DNA of 64,000 bases, taken from contig KV918849.1 in assembly GCA_002049455.2 (NCBI GenBank), positions 124,001 through 188,000 of the forward strand, in the 5' to 3' direction. This document shows positions 55,495 through 64,000 of the stretch, piece by piece. Under the pieces are notes generated by a model. It saw only the letters and a list, made by a program, of their open reading frames with translations. It did not search any database and was not told where the DNA came from. Each line of letters begins with the position of its first letter. Position 1 is the first letter of the stretch. Both the position numbers and the translations under genes were made by a program. This DNA comes from Porphyra umbilicalis. Its lineage: Eukaryota > Rhodophyta > Bangiophyceae > Bangiales > Bangiaceae.

Positions 55495-57501
55495 CTCCGG
55501 CAACAGCTCAACGCACCCACGCAAGAGACCGACGCTCTATGTGTCTGTTGCTCGACGTGCTTGCTACGACCCTTGCTTGGACTGCACTTCATCCGCTGCA
55601 GCTCTGGGTGTGATGCGTGTATCTACTTGTCTTTGTTTGGATAGCACCGACATTGGCAACAGCCATCCAAATAACAAACACGTGCAGGCGCTTCCGCCAA
55701 CAACCCGTACTTGGTCACCATGCTACTCTCGCACTCGGCTGCATTCGAGCCGCTCCGAACTTGTCGCTCGACAGGCAGTGAGACAGCCACCGGCGGGAGC
55801 GGCAGGTGCGAACACCTGTCTCGACCACGTTCCGTTTCTACGTCCATCGCTGCCGCTAGCTCATTTCACACACCGCCGACCCACCCCCCCACCTTGGCAT
55901 GTCTCCCGGTCAAGACAAACACAGCCGGAAGAGCTACTCCTCACTCCGAATCCACACCGTCCGCCGCCACAACCCCGAGACGCCCGCCTTGGCGGCAGCC
56001 ACAGCGCCACCATCTCCCGAATCCCCAAAACACGTGGACGCGCACCGGCAGCGCAACTTGCCGCCTCGCGGGGGGCGCCTACGGCAGCAACAAAAACATC
56101 ACCGCCGCCAACAGGCGGAGCACCACGCACATGGGGGACGGGTAGGCGGTACCACTCGGCACTGGTGCCGCGGGTGGGAGAGGGAATGGACCGCTGCCCA
56201 CGCGGTGATCACTACCGAGTAAAGGTTGTGGGGGACGTGGCGGTGGCTGGGGAGGAGGCGTGCCATGGTGGCCGCGTAGAAGGTGGACACGTCAGAAGCA
56301 GGGATGGCGTGCTGGTACCGGGAGTAAGAGCCGTCTGTGGTGTCGACGCAGCCGTGGCCGTCGGCCGCGCACAGGTGGTCCAATACAACTTCGTGGCCGC
56401 CATTGCCACGGTCAGCGTCAAAGGGGGCGGCACCGGAAGGCGAAATGTCAGCCAAGCGCGTCAAACGGGACAGAGAAAGGGAGAGGTCCACAACAGCTGC
56501 TCAGGAGGCACGCCCAGGAGGGTTTCCTCAGACAAGTTGAGCGCACGTCGCGTGGCCATGGAAGTCATGTCAACGATACGGAGCGTAAGAGGGCAGCTGT
56601 CACCAAGAGGCCATGGCGTCGCTGCGTCGGGGGACGGAGGACCCGCTCAGATGTATCTCACGAAAGTGCCTGTCGTCCCGCCCCGTGATAGGCAAGTGAT
56701 CGGCGCGACTCAAGTCCACTCGACCGGAGCCCGGGGCGATATTCCTTTCATCCTATAGAGCGCGTAGCCCGCTGTTAGGGATCCTATCAAGCGTACAGAG
56801 GAATAGCTGGCTTCCAGGACGCTGTGGTAGTCTTGATAGTGTTCGTAAGGAGAAAATAGAGGACCCTTCGGCGTCTTGCGTGCTCGGACTGCAAAAGCTA
56901 GCAAAATGGGAACGCTCTGGGGACAGTTTCAGCCTTTACCCAAATCGCTTCCCAGTGCATTGTCAGCAGCTGAAGGGGAGCTCCGAATGCGCCGATGCCA
57001 CCGACAATCGGGAGAGTCGACCACCACACCATCGTGGAGACCTCCACACCAACGTCACCACCGTCGTGGATACCACCTTTGTGGCGACCACCATCGTCCT
57101 GACGACCGAGGTGTGCCAGGGCGGTCGCTACTCCGTACCCAGACTGCCCGGGCGGTCCCCATCCCTCCATTCCCTGCCGTTGTGGGTACAGTACGTTGTT
57201 GCGGCACGTTCATCTCGCTGGTTTTGGTAAATCGGTTTGTCGACGTGTCCAACGTCCCGGTGGTGGTTGTGCTGCTGTTGTGGGAACATCCGATTGTGGC
57301 GATTCCTCAAGCACTCCTCTGGCTGTGGGCGGCAGAGTGGCCGGCCGTTTTTTGTTTGGTGGAGTGCGGGGGGGCCCAGGTGGTCTCCACGTTCTTTTGA
57401 ACGCGTGCTAATTGTCAATACGACGCTTCTGCATCTGCACGAGTTTTGTGACTGCTTCTTCCTTCCCGCTGGGCTGCCTTCCAATACAGGAGTCGGGAGG
57501 C
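55495..57501. other. Stretch without a recognised gene
   Basis: Open frames are short and overlap in several phases without domain features. The last 30 bases include an acceptor-like CCAATACAG just before the methyltransferase ATG. Confidence 0.4.
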
Positions 57502-58293
57502 ATGGAGGACAGTGCGCCAGACCTTTTGGTGACGTGGCGCAAATGGTCCGATGAACGGCGGGCGGCTCGACTCGCGACTGTTTGGCAGCCGCAGCCGCTG
57601 GCTGTGCCCGTCAATGGCGTCGTCGCTCGCTGCCGTTTGGCGCGAGAGACCGCCGTCCGCCGTTTGGGCAGTTCCAGCGGTGGGGAGTACCACGAGGTGT
57701 CGTCCATGTTGGAGACGGACTTTTCCGCGGTTTGTGCTCCTGACCAATGCGCCCCCCGCACCTACGACGTCCTTGTCGTGGATCCTCCCTGGGCGGATGA
57801 GGGCGGCGTCTTCGTCGTCGACGACCTCCGTCGCATCCCGTTCAAGGCCTTGGTGCCCAACGGCGTGAGTTGTGTATGGGTTCACGGCGCCATATTTGCC
57901 GCGACTGTGCAGTGTATGTGCGACCTGGGCTTTCGACTCATTGACAGCTTTTGCTGGGTGCTGCACGACCAGCATCACTCGGAGGTTGTGCAGCGGGTGG
58001 TGCCTGGGAGCGACTTGCGAGAGAGCCACGTCACTCTGCTGGTCTTCCAAGATGGTATCGAGAGAGAGGGCACGGTACCCCTCACACCGCAGACGGTCGA
58101 CGTGACGATCGAGGACCAGATGTGGAGGCGTTCACGGGTCGACCTCATGTCTTCCTACGTGCGTGTGAAGCCGGACTGCGCGTACGATGCCGTCCGACTC
58201 ATGGCGGCGGCCTCTCCATGGACTCGGCTGTTGGAGCTGTGGGGACCTCCTGGGGAGCCGCGCTTCGGGTGGACTGTTTTTGTGGAGCGGTGA
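57502..58293 (+). CDS. MT-A70-family adenine N6-methyltransferase-like protein
   Basis: 263 residues from ATG 57502, frame intact. MT-A70 enzymes (METTL3/METTL4 group) methylate N6 of adenine in RNA or DNA using S-adenosylmethionine. Seen here: YDVLVVDPPWADEGG with the catalytic D-P-P-W at residues 94-97, then FKALVPNGVSCVWVHGA, CDLGFRLIDSFCWVLHD, SHVTLLVFQDG, SSYVRVKPDCAYDAVRLM and LLELWGPPGEPRFGWTVF. These follow the family order: DPPW, hydrophobic strand with W, G-F/Y and W-V, a glycine turn, K-P-D-x-x-Y and E-L-F/W...G-W. It is short and lacks METTL3's N-terminal zinc fingers. An upstream exon is possible. Substrate (mRNA, DNA of the element, or host DNA) unknown. Confidence 0.8.
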   Translation: MEDSAPDLLVTWRKWSDERRAARLATVWQPQPLAVPVNGVVARCRLARETAVRRLGSSSGGEYHEVSSMLETDFSAVCAPDQCAPRTYDVLVVDPPWADEGGVFVVDDLRRIPFKALVPNGVSCVWVHGAIFAATVQCMCDLGFRLIDSFCWVLHDQHHSEVVQRVVPGSDLRESHVTLLVFQDGIEREGTVPLTPQTVDVTIEDQMWRRSRVDLMSSYVRVKPDCAYDAVRLMAAASPWTRLLELWGPPGEPRFGWTVFVER

Positions 58294-58514
58294 CCTCGTA
58301 TTTCAGTGCTTATCCGTGGACTATTGTTCTCGTCGCTTCCTTGTTAATTTTATGCATTCTATTTATTCCTGGTCGAAGCAGCCGATACGGTGACGTCAGT
58401 GCAAGTTGTATTCGTATCCTTCACGGAAGAACACCGGGCTAGGGCGCCCCGTGTCGGTCCCCCTGTTAGCATCGCCCTACCTGGTCCCCACCGGCAGCCG
58501 CCGGCGCCGCCTGG

Positions 58515-58994
58515 GTGGGCCTGTTTCGAGACTGCAAGGAGCAGGCACCGAAGCCTGCCGGTACACAGTCACCACGAGGGGCACTCTGTACTAGATCGTT
58601 CGTGCGCAACCGGTCGATAGACGGAGCCGCCTTCTGCGCGTCCATACCGCTCCTCGCTTTGGCGCTAAAAGTTGCGACCGCCGCTGAGCCCCTTTCCTTG
58701 CCACCACTGCCCGCATCCACGACCATCCTGCCTACAGGGCACGCGCGCGCGCATGAGCCCACGCGGCATTCTTTGCCATGTGGTCAGCGCGCGCTGCGGG
58801 TGAGTGTCGCAGCCAACGCCGCCGAGCGCACCTCTGAGCGTCATGCCATTGTCACTAGTCCAGAGGACAGCGCATATCTCAACTCCATTGCGTCTGCAGA
58901 CCGGGATGCGGCACAACTCGCCACCGGCATCGCCGCACTCTTCCGTAAAGTTGCCAATGCGGTGATGGCCGTCGCGAACGCCGCAACCATATGA
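58515..58994 (+). CDS. Unknown open frame downstream of the MT-A70 gene
   Basis: The frame has no convincing ATG. Its last 60 residues (SPEDSAYLNSIASADRDAA, QLATGIAALFRKVANAVMA) look like an amphipathic helical protein end, while the first part is Pro/Arg-rich. It follows the methyltransferase by 220 bases on the same strand and might be a 3' exon of another transcript. Confidence 0.3.
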   Translation: MGLFRDCKEQAPKPAGTQSPRGALCTRSFVRNRSIDGAAFCASIPLLALALKVATAAEPLSLPPLPASTTILPTGHARAHEPTRHSLPCGQRALRVSVAANAAERTSERHAIVTSPEDSAYLNSIASADRDAAQLATGIAALFRKVANAVMAVANAATI

Positions 58995-59146
58995 ACAGTG
59001 GTCCGCCCTTGGCACGCCGACGACTGCCGGAGTACAGACGCACCTGTTTACTAGAAAATAGCATGGCACGCTTCGCATGAAGATACCCCAATGCAAAACA
59101 CAAGCGCCAATGGTGGCTTGTCCACAGATGGCAGGCGGCGCTCATC

Positions 59147-59772
59147 TCAAGGCTCTCGGAGCCAGCGCAAAAACCACCGTACTCGGCAAGCGGCACCGAA
59201 GGGAATGCTTCCTCTCCGCGTACGACGATGCGATGACAGGAGTTGGGCCACAAGCACCTCAATGTCCCCTTCTAGGGCCATGCGCCCTGTGATGCGCCCG
59301 TGCTCAGCAGCAAAGCACAAAGACTCCAGGAAGGCTTCGTTTTCAGGTCCCGCGTTCGCTCCGTACTTCTTCGCGATGGCGGCGGCGAGCTGGAGCGGTG
59401 CGGCATGCAAAATAGCGTCCCTGGTGCCGTCTTCGAGGAGGCACGAGACCGTGAAGACGGGAAGAGTGGATGACCGCATTGGGTCCGGGATTGGGAACAC
59501 CATGATGCCAGCGGGAAATTGGCCGACACCGCCGCCCCCCGCGGCGCGCAGCGCCACCGAAAACGCCGCCTGTGCCGGCCGAATCACCCCAGGCTGCGCA
59601 ACAGTGGCACCCGACCACTGCGACAACGGAGCTCCGGCACGGTCAGCAAGCCGGATTCCTCGGCCAGGCGTTACGCCGCCGCCGCCCCTGTTGCTGCCGC
59701 TGCTGATGGTGGTGACGCCGCTGACTCTGCCGGCCTTGCCACGTCGGCGACGTCCACTTGGTCAACTGGCGC
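59147..59772 (-). CDS. Unknown coding fragment
   Basis: Open from a stop at about 59773. Reads GVTPGRGIRLADRAGAPLSQ, QFPAGIMVFPIPDPMRSSTL, PVFTVSCLLEDGTRDAILHA, QLAAAIAKKYGANAGPENEA and RMALEGDIEVLVAQLLSSHR. This has a globular alpha/beta look and good codon bias, but I recognise no domain. It probably belongs to the same gene as 59938-60504. Confidence 0.35.
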
Positions 59773-59937
59773 TGGCTGGCGCCGGCCTCGTAGCTGCAGC
59801 GGCCGCCAGCTGGCGGCCTGAGGCGTCGACGCACGGCCGCCAGGACGCTGGCGCGGCGCCAGGACGCTGGCGGAGCCACGGCGCGCCCACTCTCACAACT
59901 GCCAACGGGCCCGCGGTGCCCCCAAAATGACCACTTG

Positions 59938-60504
59938 CTACTCGCGAACGTAGAGGCGAGCTTCGGTGAAGGCCTTTTGACAAATGATCGTCGCATCGAC
60001 AGTTCCTGCGTCATCTCTGCGGCCGTGGCAAAAAGACAGATGCCCAGCACCCAAATCCACGACCACTAATAAGCTGTCATCAAAAGAAATGCACCAGGCA
60101 ATCACCGAAACGTACACCCGATGCTTTGGGGCCCACATGAGGACAGTAGCGTCATGCGTCGCGTAGTCAGGATGCAGTTGCGGTGTCATGCGTGGTCTCG
60201 AAGCCTGGCTTCGCCGCACAGTCGCGGTGCTGGACTGAGGCAACCAGCAGCTGCAGACACTCGTATCCCTCAACAATAACTCCTCGGCAAGACACCCTGC
60301 CAGAATCCTGGCAACGAAAGCTACGTACCCGCACGTCCCACATGAGCCCCAGAACCGCAAGGGCCCAAAGTGAACGGGCCATGGCCAAACGTCGCCACGC
60401 CGAGACAACACCGTGCTCCTCAACCTACCTCCTGGGACGACAGTGTTGGTGAGCTGGAAACCTGCGGGTCCATCCTTCCACCTCATGTGCATTCGGGCCG
60501 GCAT
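59938..60504 (-). CDS. Unknown coding fragment, upstream partner of 59147-59772
   Basis: The strongest part is the end: HPDYATHDATVLMWAPKHRV, YVSVIAWCISFDDSLLVVVD, LGAGHLSFCHGRRDDAG and FTEARLYVRE, then a stop. A donor-like GGTAGG (about 60425) follows AGFQLTNTVVPGG upstream, so 60504-60426 may be a separate exon. No family recognised. Confidence 0.35.
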   Translation of the reverse strand: MPARMHMRWKDGPAGFQLTNTVVPGGRLRSTVLSRRGDVWPWPVHFGPLRFWGSCGTCGYVAFVARILAGCLAEELLLRDTSVCSCWLPQSSTATVRRSQASRPRMTPQLHPDYATHDATVLMWAPKHRVYVSVIAWCISFDDSLLVVVDLGAGHLSFCHGRRDDAGTVDATIICQKAFTEARLYVRE

Positions 60505-61563
60505 GGAGCTCCAGGAACGTGACCGCTATCGCGGCAGTGGTGGTCGACATGCGATGGACGCGAGGTGGAGAGCACGCGGACCGCGCGGTCGCGATTGCAC
60601 GCCCGCAGAGCGACAGCGAGCTGCAATGCATTGTCAGTCATGACAGGTTGACCGTCTCAGGTCACTTTTGAAAGATGTAGAAACTGGATAGGATGGCACT
60701 CGATAGAGCATCTGCTGGTGCGAAAACGCTAAAAAAACGCCCTAGCACCCCAAGCAGCGCCAAACGTTCGGGCGCAGAGCAGTAATCCGACCTCATGAGC
60801 TGGTTCACGACCCCTAGGTGTGATAGTCACGCCTAATGAGCGCCTAGGCGATACTAGGAGCTAGATGAACCTTTGAACCTCTCCACTCGACGAGGGACGT
60901 TGTATTTGGGGCATGCGTAATCTACACTTGTTTCGAAAGGAATCGGCAAACGCACCGCGCAGGCGACACGTCTGGGTGTCAAGCTCTGGCACGAGCTTGC
61001 CCAGGGATCGGAGCGGTGCTTGGTGGAGTCCTCCATGAAGCGGGACAGGTCTGTGCCTAGACGTTGGCGTTTGTTCCTGCATGAATGCGGTTTCTTCCTT
61101 GCAGCGGCGGCCGCGTTTTGAGTGCAGAGTGCTGTCATGCCAGGTCGGAACGTGGGACCTCGCTTGTTTTTCTGGACCAAGCCATGTGTCTGCCGTTGCT
61201 GGCACTCTTGCGTGGTTGCGTGTCCTCTGACGGCTTTTGGTGGACGAGGGGATGTCTAGAGAGTGGCGGGATAGTGAGAAAGGTGACTTGACACCGAAAC
61301 TGACCCGCGACGACACCACTGCGGCCACGCGGCCGCATGCGTTGGCCGCTGCGACACCGCAACGGTCGAGGCGACGAGATTCCGCCTCCGCGCTGTGGCC
61401 CCTCCAATGCGTCAACGTCCGAGCTCGACGATTGCGGTCGGGCGCTGTCCCGCTCGTGGTCCCGATAGCGGCGCTCAGGCCGTCTGCGCGACGACTGGGG
61501 AGGTCAACGGTGCTGATCACAACCCACCCGGGCGTGAGGTGCGCACATGCAGCCCGCTGTTGA
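60505..61563. other. Stretch without a recognised gene
   Basis: Holds short inverted motifs around 60815-60865 (TCACGCCTAATGAGCGCCTAGGCG) that recall, without matching, the CACGCCTAG ends. Possible 5' exons of the zinc-finger gene lie in 61240-61560, but I cannot place them. Confidence 0.35.
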
Positions 61564-62499
61564 CGCGTTTCCGCCTCGGCGGGGCTGTCGCAGGCCCCGG
61601 CGCGCGCCTTCAGCCACCGGCCCGCGCGGCAACTCGCGCCCTCCGTCAAGTACGACCGGGCATTGGCAGGTCCGTCTTCCACGGCGACGGCAAAGCCGCC
61701 AGGCAAGTTCAAGGTGCTCGAGGAGCCTCGGGCGGTTACAGTTGAGAACAACCCGCCGCTTCCGTCCGTCACCGTCATGGGCGAGCCACCGGCAGCGGCC
61801 GTCAGGAGCGAGCTGACTGACGTGTCCGATGCGCAGCAACTGGCGGCGCTTGACCAATGCGCCGTCCACTCGCGCGATGGTGCGCAGCGGGTGGCTGGGG
61901 GAAGTGCCGGTGGCGGCGTTGACGGCGCCGAGACCGAAGGGGCAGCGCCGATTTCCGCGGCGGACGAGATGTCTGCGGACGGCGCGGCGCTCGTCAACGT
62001 GGTACGGGTCGACCACACTACGGCTTCCCCGTTCTTCGCTTGCGAGGCGACACAACATCCAAGGACGCCCACGGTGCCGTCTCTCCTCTCCCCGCGGCCA
62101 AGTACCACGAAGGCGCACGCCGCGTGCGCGCCGAGGACGACTTTCGCACGCCCGAGCACAAGTGCTGATGTGACTTGCGACGTCGGTCCGTCGCACACAT
62201 CCGTCACTCCATTGTCGCCGACGGAGCCATGGGGAGGGGGTGGCGGCGGTCCCGCCACGTGCGCCGCACCGCGACCCTCGTCCCTGTTACCATTTAATGT
62301 GCGGGCTCCACCCTCGCCGCCAGCACCCTCCCTTGCCCCGCGGGTGCCCAACAACTTGTACGCCGTCCGCGTTTTGACGAAGACCCAGCGAATCAAGCGG
62401 TCATTCCCAGCCAAGCGCAAGTGCGACTTCTGTGGCGAGACGTTCTACACGAAGAAGGAGCGCGCGCAGCACCATAGCCGCAAGCACTCCTCTGACTAA
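61564..62499 (+). CDS. C2H2 zinc-finger protein, 5' end incomplete
   Basis: The frame opens after a TGA at 61561 and runs to TAA-type stop at 62497-62499. N-terminal half: QLAPSVKYDRALAGPSSTAT, KPPGKFKVLEEPRAVTVENN, then a long disordered Ala/Ser/Thr/Pro region and NNLYAVRVLTKTQRIKRSFP. The last 25 residues form one classical C2H2 finger: C-x2-C-x12-H-x4-H (KCDFCGETFYTKKERAQHH...KH). A single terminal finger after a disordered region suggests DNA binding or a transposon accessory role. No ATG starts the frame, so an upstream exon is likely. A longer antisense open frame covers the same bases but is compositional. Confidence 0.6.
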   Translation, partial: RVSASAGLSQAPARAFSHRPARQLAPSVKYDRALAGPSSTATAKPPGKFKVLEEPRAVTVENNPPLPSVTVMGEPPAAAVRSELTDVSDAQQLAALDQCAVHSRDGAQRVAGGSAGGGVDGAETEGAAPISAADEMSADGAALVNVVRVDHTTASPFFACEATQHPRTPTVPSLLSPRPSTTKAHAACAPRTTFARPSTSADVTCDVGPSHTSVTPLSPTEPWGGGGGGPATCAAPRPSSLLPFNVRAPPSPPAPSLAPRVPNNLYAVRVLTKTQRIKRSFPAKRKCDFCGETFYTKKERAQHHSRKHSSD

Positions 62500-62956
62500 G
62501 GACTGCCGCGGCCGACCGCCTCGCGCGCGCAGTTGTTTTGTGCTGGTGTGGGCCTTAGTGTGAGGCAAACGAGGCGCATCGGCCTTCACGCTGGGTGCGG
62601 TGCAGGCCCCGGCGGCGGCAGCAGTGACGACTTGTCTTCCCCCGAACCGACCCCGCTTGTGGAATGCCACAACGTATTGCGGGCCGCCGCCGCGTCGCTG
62701 TCACAGATGGACCCACGGCCATGAGGCCGGCCGTCGGGCCTAGAGGGGTTAAGGGGGAGCGTCACCGCAGGCGCTGCCATTGCTGTTACTTGAGAACCCG
62801 GTGGGCTCCTCCCTCCCCGTTCGCTGCCCACCGTATTGCTACAGCTGGAGGTGCGTAACACATGCTGCTGCTCGGGTTTCTTGCGGGCTCGTTGTTTTTT
62901 GTTGGCGTCGTCGATAAAAGAAACATCCCCCCATCTTTGAACACGTGCAATCGAGC
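62500..62956. other. Intergenic stretch between convergent genes
   Basis: Between the zinc-finger gene and the convergent MT-A70-like pseudogene. Nothing recognised. Confidence 0.4.
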
Positions 62957-63799
62957 TCACTTCTCACACGGCAGATGTTCCCCAATCGATACCCACCCCT
63001 CCCGCAACCCTTGCGCTGAAGCGAACAACTCGAGGCAGTGACCAGAGCCAGCAGCAGCCTCGGCCATCTTGTACAGCTCATCGGGCTTCTTGTTGTGCCC
63101 AGAGGTGTCCGTACCTGTGAGCACGTCGCCGAAACAGCGCAAAGCGTCCGCGCGGGGACCCTTGCGGGCCACCAGACACGTCTGCTTGGCTCGCTGGTTC
63201 TTTCGGGACTTTTCTTTGCCCCCGTGCAAGACAAGCATCTCGGGCTTGACCCACGTGAGGTTGCCCACGACCTTATAGCCCCACTGCTCTCAAGGGCCTC
63301 GATGGCAAGGGAGACCTTGTTCATGGGCACCCAGAGGAACAGGTAGCCGTGCTGCTGCAGCGTGGTGATGGGCAGTTCCAGGAAGTCTTCGTCAGAGAAC
63401 GGGTCGTGCGATCCTCCCGTCGGCCGGCCTTGTGGGTGTCGTCCTCCACGGGTAGTTGCAGATGACCGCCTGAAAATTGCCCACGGCCGCCATGAGCTTG
63501 TCCACGTCAAACGTACGGATGTCGGCGCGGATAGGAAGGCTTCCCGGAGGAAGGCTAGCGGAGGAGAAGAAGGGCGCATGACCCAGCGTTGCCGAGCTGC
63601 CGCTCCCGTCGTTCTCGTCCAGCTGCATGCATAGCACCTGTTGGGTGACAGAAGTCGGCGGCACCACCCGGCGCTTCGACGCACGCGCAGCCGATGAACC
63701 GTTCCCATAGGGGTAGCCTGCATCAAAGCAAGCGGAGTGAGCCGTGCGGCGTGTGCCGACGCGCGCAGAGCGCCCGCGATGCTTCTCGAGAGACTCCAT
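62957..63799 (-). pseudogene. MT-A70/METTL3-like methyltransferase, two frame breaks, altered catalytic motif
   Basis: Three phases in order make one MT-A70 domain. The first (63799-63430) ends AVGNFQAVICNYPWRTTP. The second (about 63425-63275) reads GGSHDPFSDEDFLELPITTL, QQHGYLFLWVPMNKVSLAIE. The third (about 63270-62957) reads GYKVVGNLTWVKPEMLVLHGG, QTCLVARKGPRAD, SGHNKKPDELYKMAEAA, LELFASAQGLREGWVSIG and a stop. The DPPW motif of active enzymes is NYPW here. Breaks lie near 63425 and 63275, not in homopolymers, and no GT-AG intron fits either gap. The first part has a disordered Ser/Arg-rich lead. It is more METTL3-like than the 57.5-kb gene. Probably decayed, possibly an inactive homologue if the breaks are sequencing errors. 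Confidence 0.75.
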
Positions 63800-64000
63800 G
63801 ATGATGTCAGTTGTAGACGTGCAACAAGCCGCTCAGGCCGTGGTCAGCCAAGTAGGTCAGACCACGACGCCGAGATGACGTCGCGCGGGGGAGTGAGCGG
63901 CTGCTAGAAGAGGCACAACCACGGTCTTGGTAGACTTTTTGCGCCCGCAATGCACCTGGCTCATCGACTGAGGGACCGAGTCGGAGAAGCCTGCTGACAA
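63800..64000. other. Right edge of the window
   Basis: 200 bases upstream of the MT-A70-like gene. No feature recognised. Confidence 0.3.

Noticed and set aside
60861-62420. 519-codon minus-strand open frame
   Set aside because: Antisense to the C2H2 protein frame, lacks any motif, and its amino-acid make-up is arbitrary.
62957-63799. Introns to explain the frame changes in the METTL3-like gene
   Set aside because: The only possible GT-AG pairs would give introns of about 30 bases or remove conserved motif residues.
1-64000. CRISPR arrays, bacterial operons, rRNA or tRNA genes
   Set aside because: No regularly spaced repeat array, no Shine-Dalgarno-type gene clusters, and I could not recognise any tRNA or rRNA sequence; introns argue for a eukaryote.

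Overview
The window looks like nuclear DNA of a GC-rich photosynthetic eukaryote. Several genes carry GT-AG introns (Nudix gene, transposase gene, the 51.7-54.0 kb gene). A SecA has an N-terminal, Phe-containing plastid transit peptide with no signal peptide before it. DNA transposons and GC-rich microsatellites fill most of the rest. A bangiophycean red alga of the Porphyra/Pyropia type is my best guess (moderate to low confidence). It rests on base composition and transit-peptide style. If it is right, the nuclear SecA is unexpected, because red-algal plastid genomes normally keep their own secA.

Layout. 1-5.0 kb is host DNA: SecA (minus strand, running off the left edge), a three-exon Nudix hydrolase, and a Hint (hedgehog/intein-like) domain fragment. 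5.08-9.17 kb is a giant near-perfect inverted duplication, each arm carrying a membrane-anchored RBR (RING-IBR-RING2) ubiquitin ligase. 9.18-23.40 kb is a 14.2-kb region bounded by inverted termini. It holds a PIF/Harbinger-type DDE nuclease, a Myb/SANT-like partner, a protein with a duplicated Cys-rich module, and a basic Ala/Lys-rich protein. 23.43-40.01 kb is a second large inverted-terminal region with a fragmented Plavaka/CACTA-like transposase. Within it lies a nested 5.7-kb Harbinger-type element with TAA target duplications, full of Pro/Arg-type low complexity. A small inverted-terminal element abuts it at 40.0-40.7 kb.

41.6-49.2 kb is host-like again. It holds a YeeE/YedE-type sulfur transporter, two identical 1205-bp TA-flanked inverted-terminal elements, and a RING plus tandem-cysteine (MYCBP2/RCR-type) E3 fused to an F-box-associated (FBA) lectin-like domain. 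That fusion is the most striking gene in the window. 50-64 kb is a repeat-rich stretch of uncharacterised coding pieces: an intron-containing unknown gene, an intact MT-A70 adenine methyltransferase-like gene, a C2H2 zinc-finger protein, and a second, frame-broken MT-A70 gene with an altered catalytic motif.

Cross-cutting pattern: in Nudix, both RBR copies, YeeE and the RCR-FBA gene, the reading frame breaks inside a run of 9-12 G/C. In every case one extra base restores it. This points to homopolymer under-calling in the assembly rather than five independent pseudogenes. The second MT-A70 gene breaks at non-homopolymer positions and looks truly decayed.
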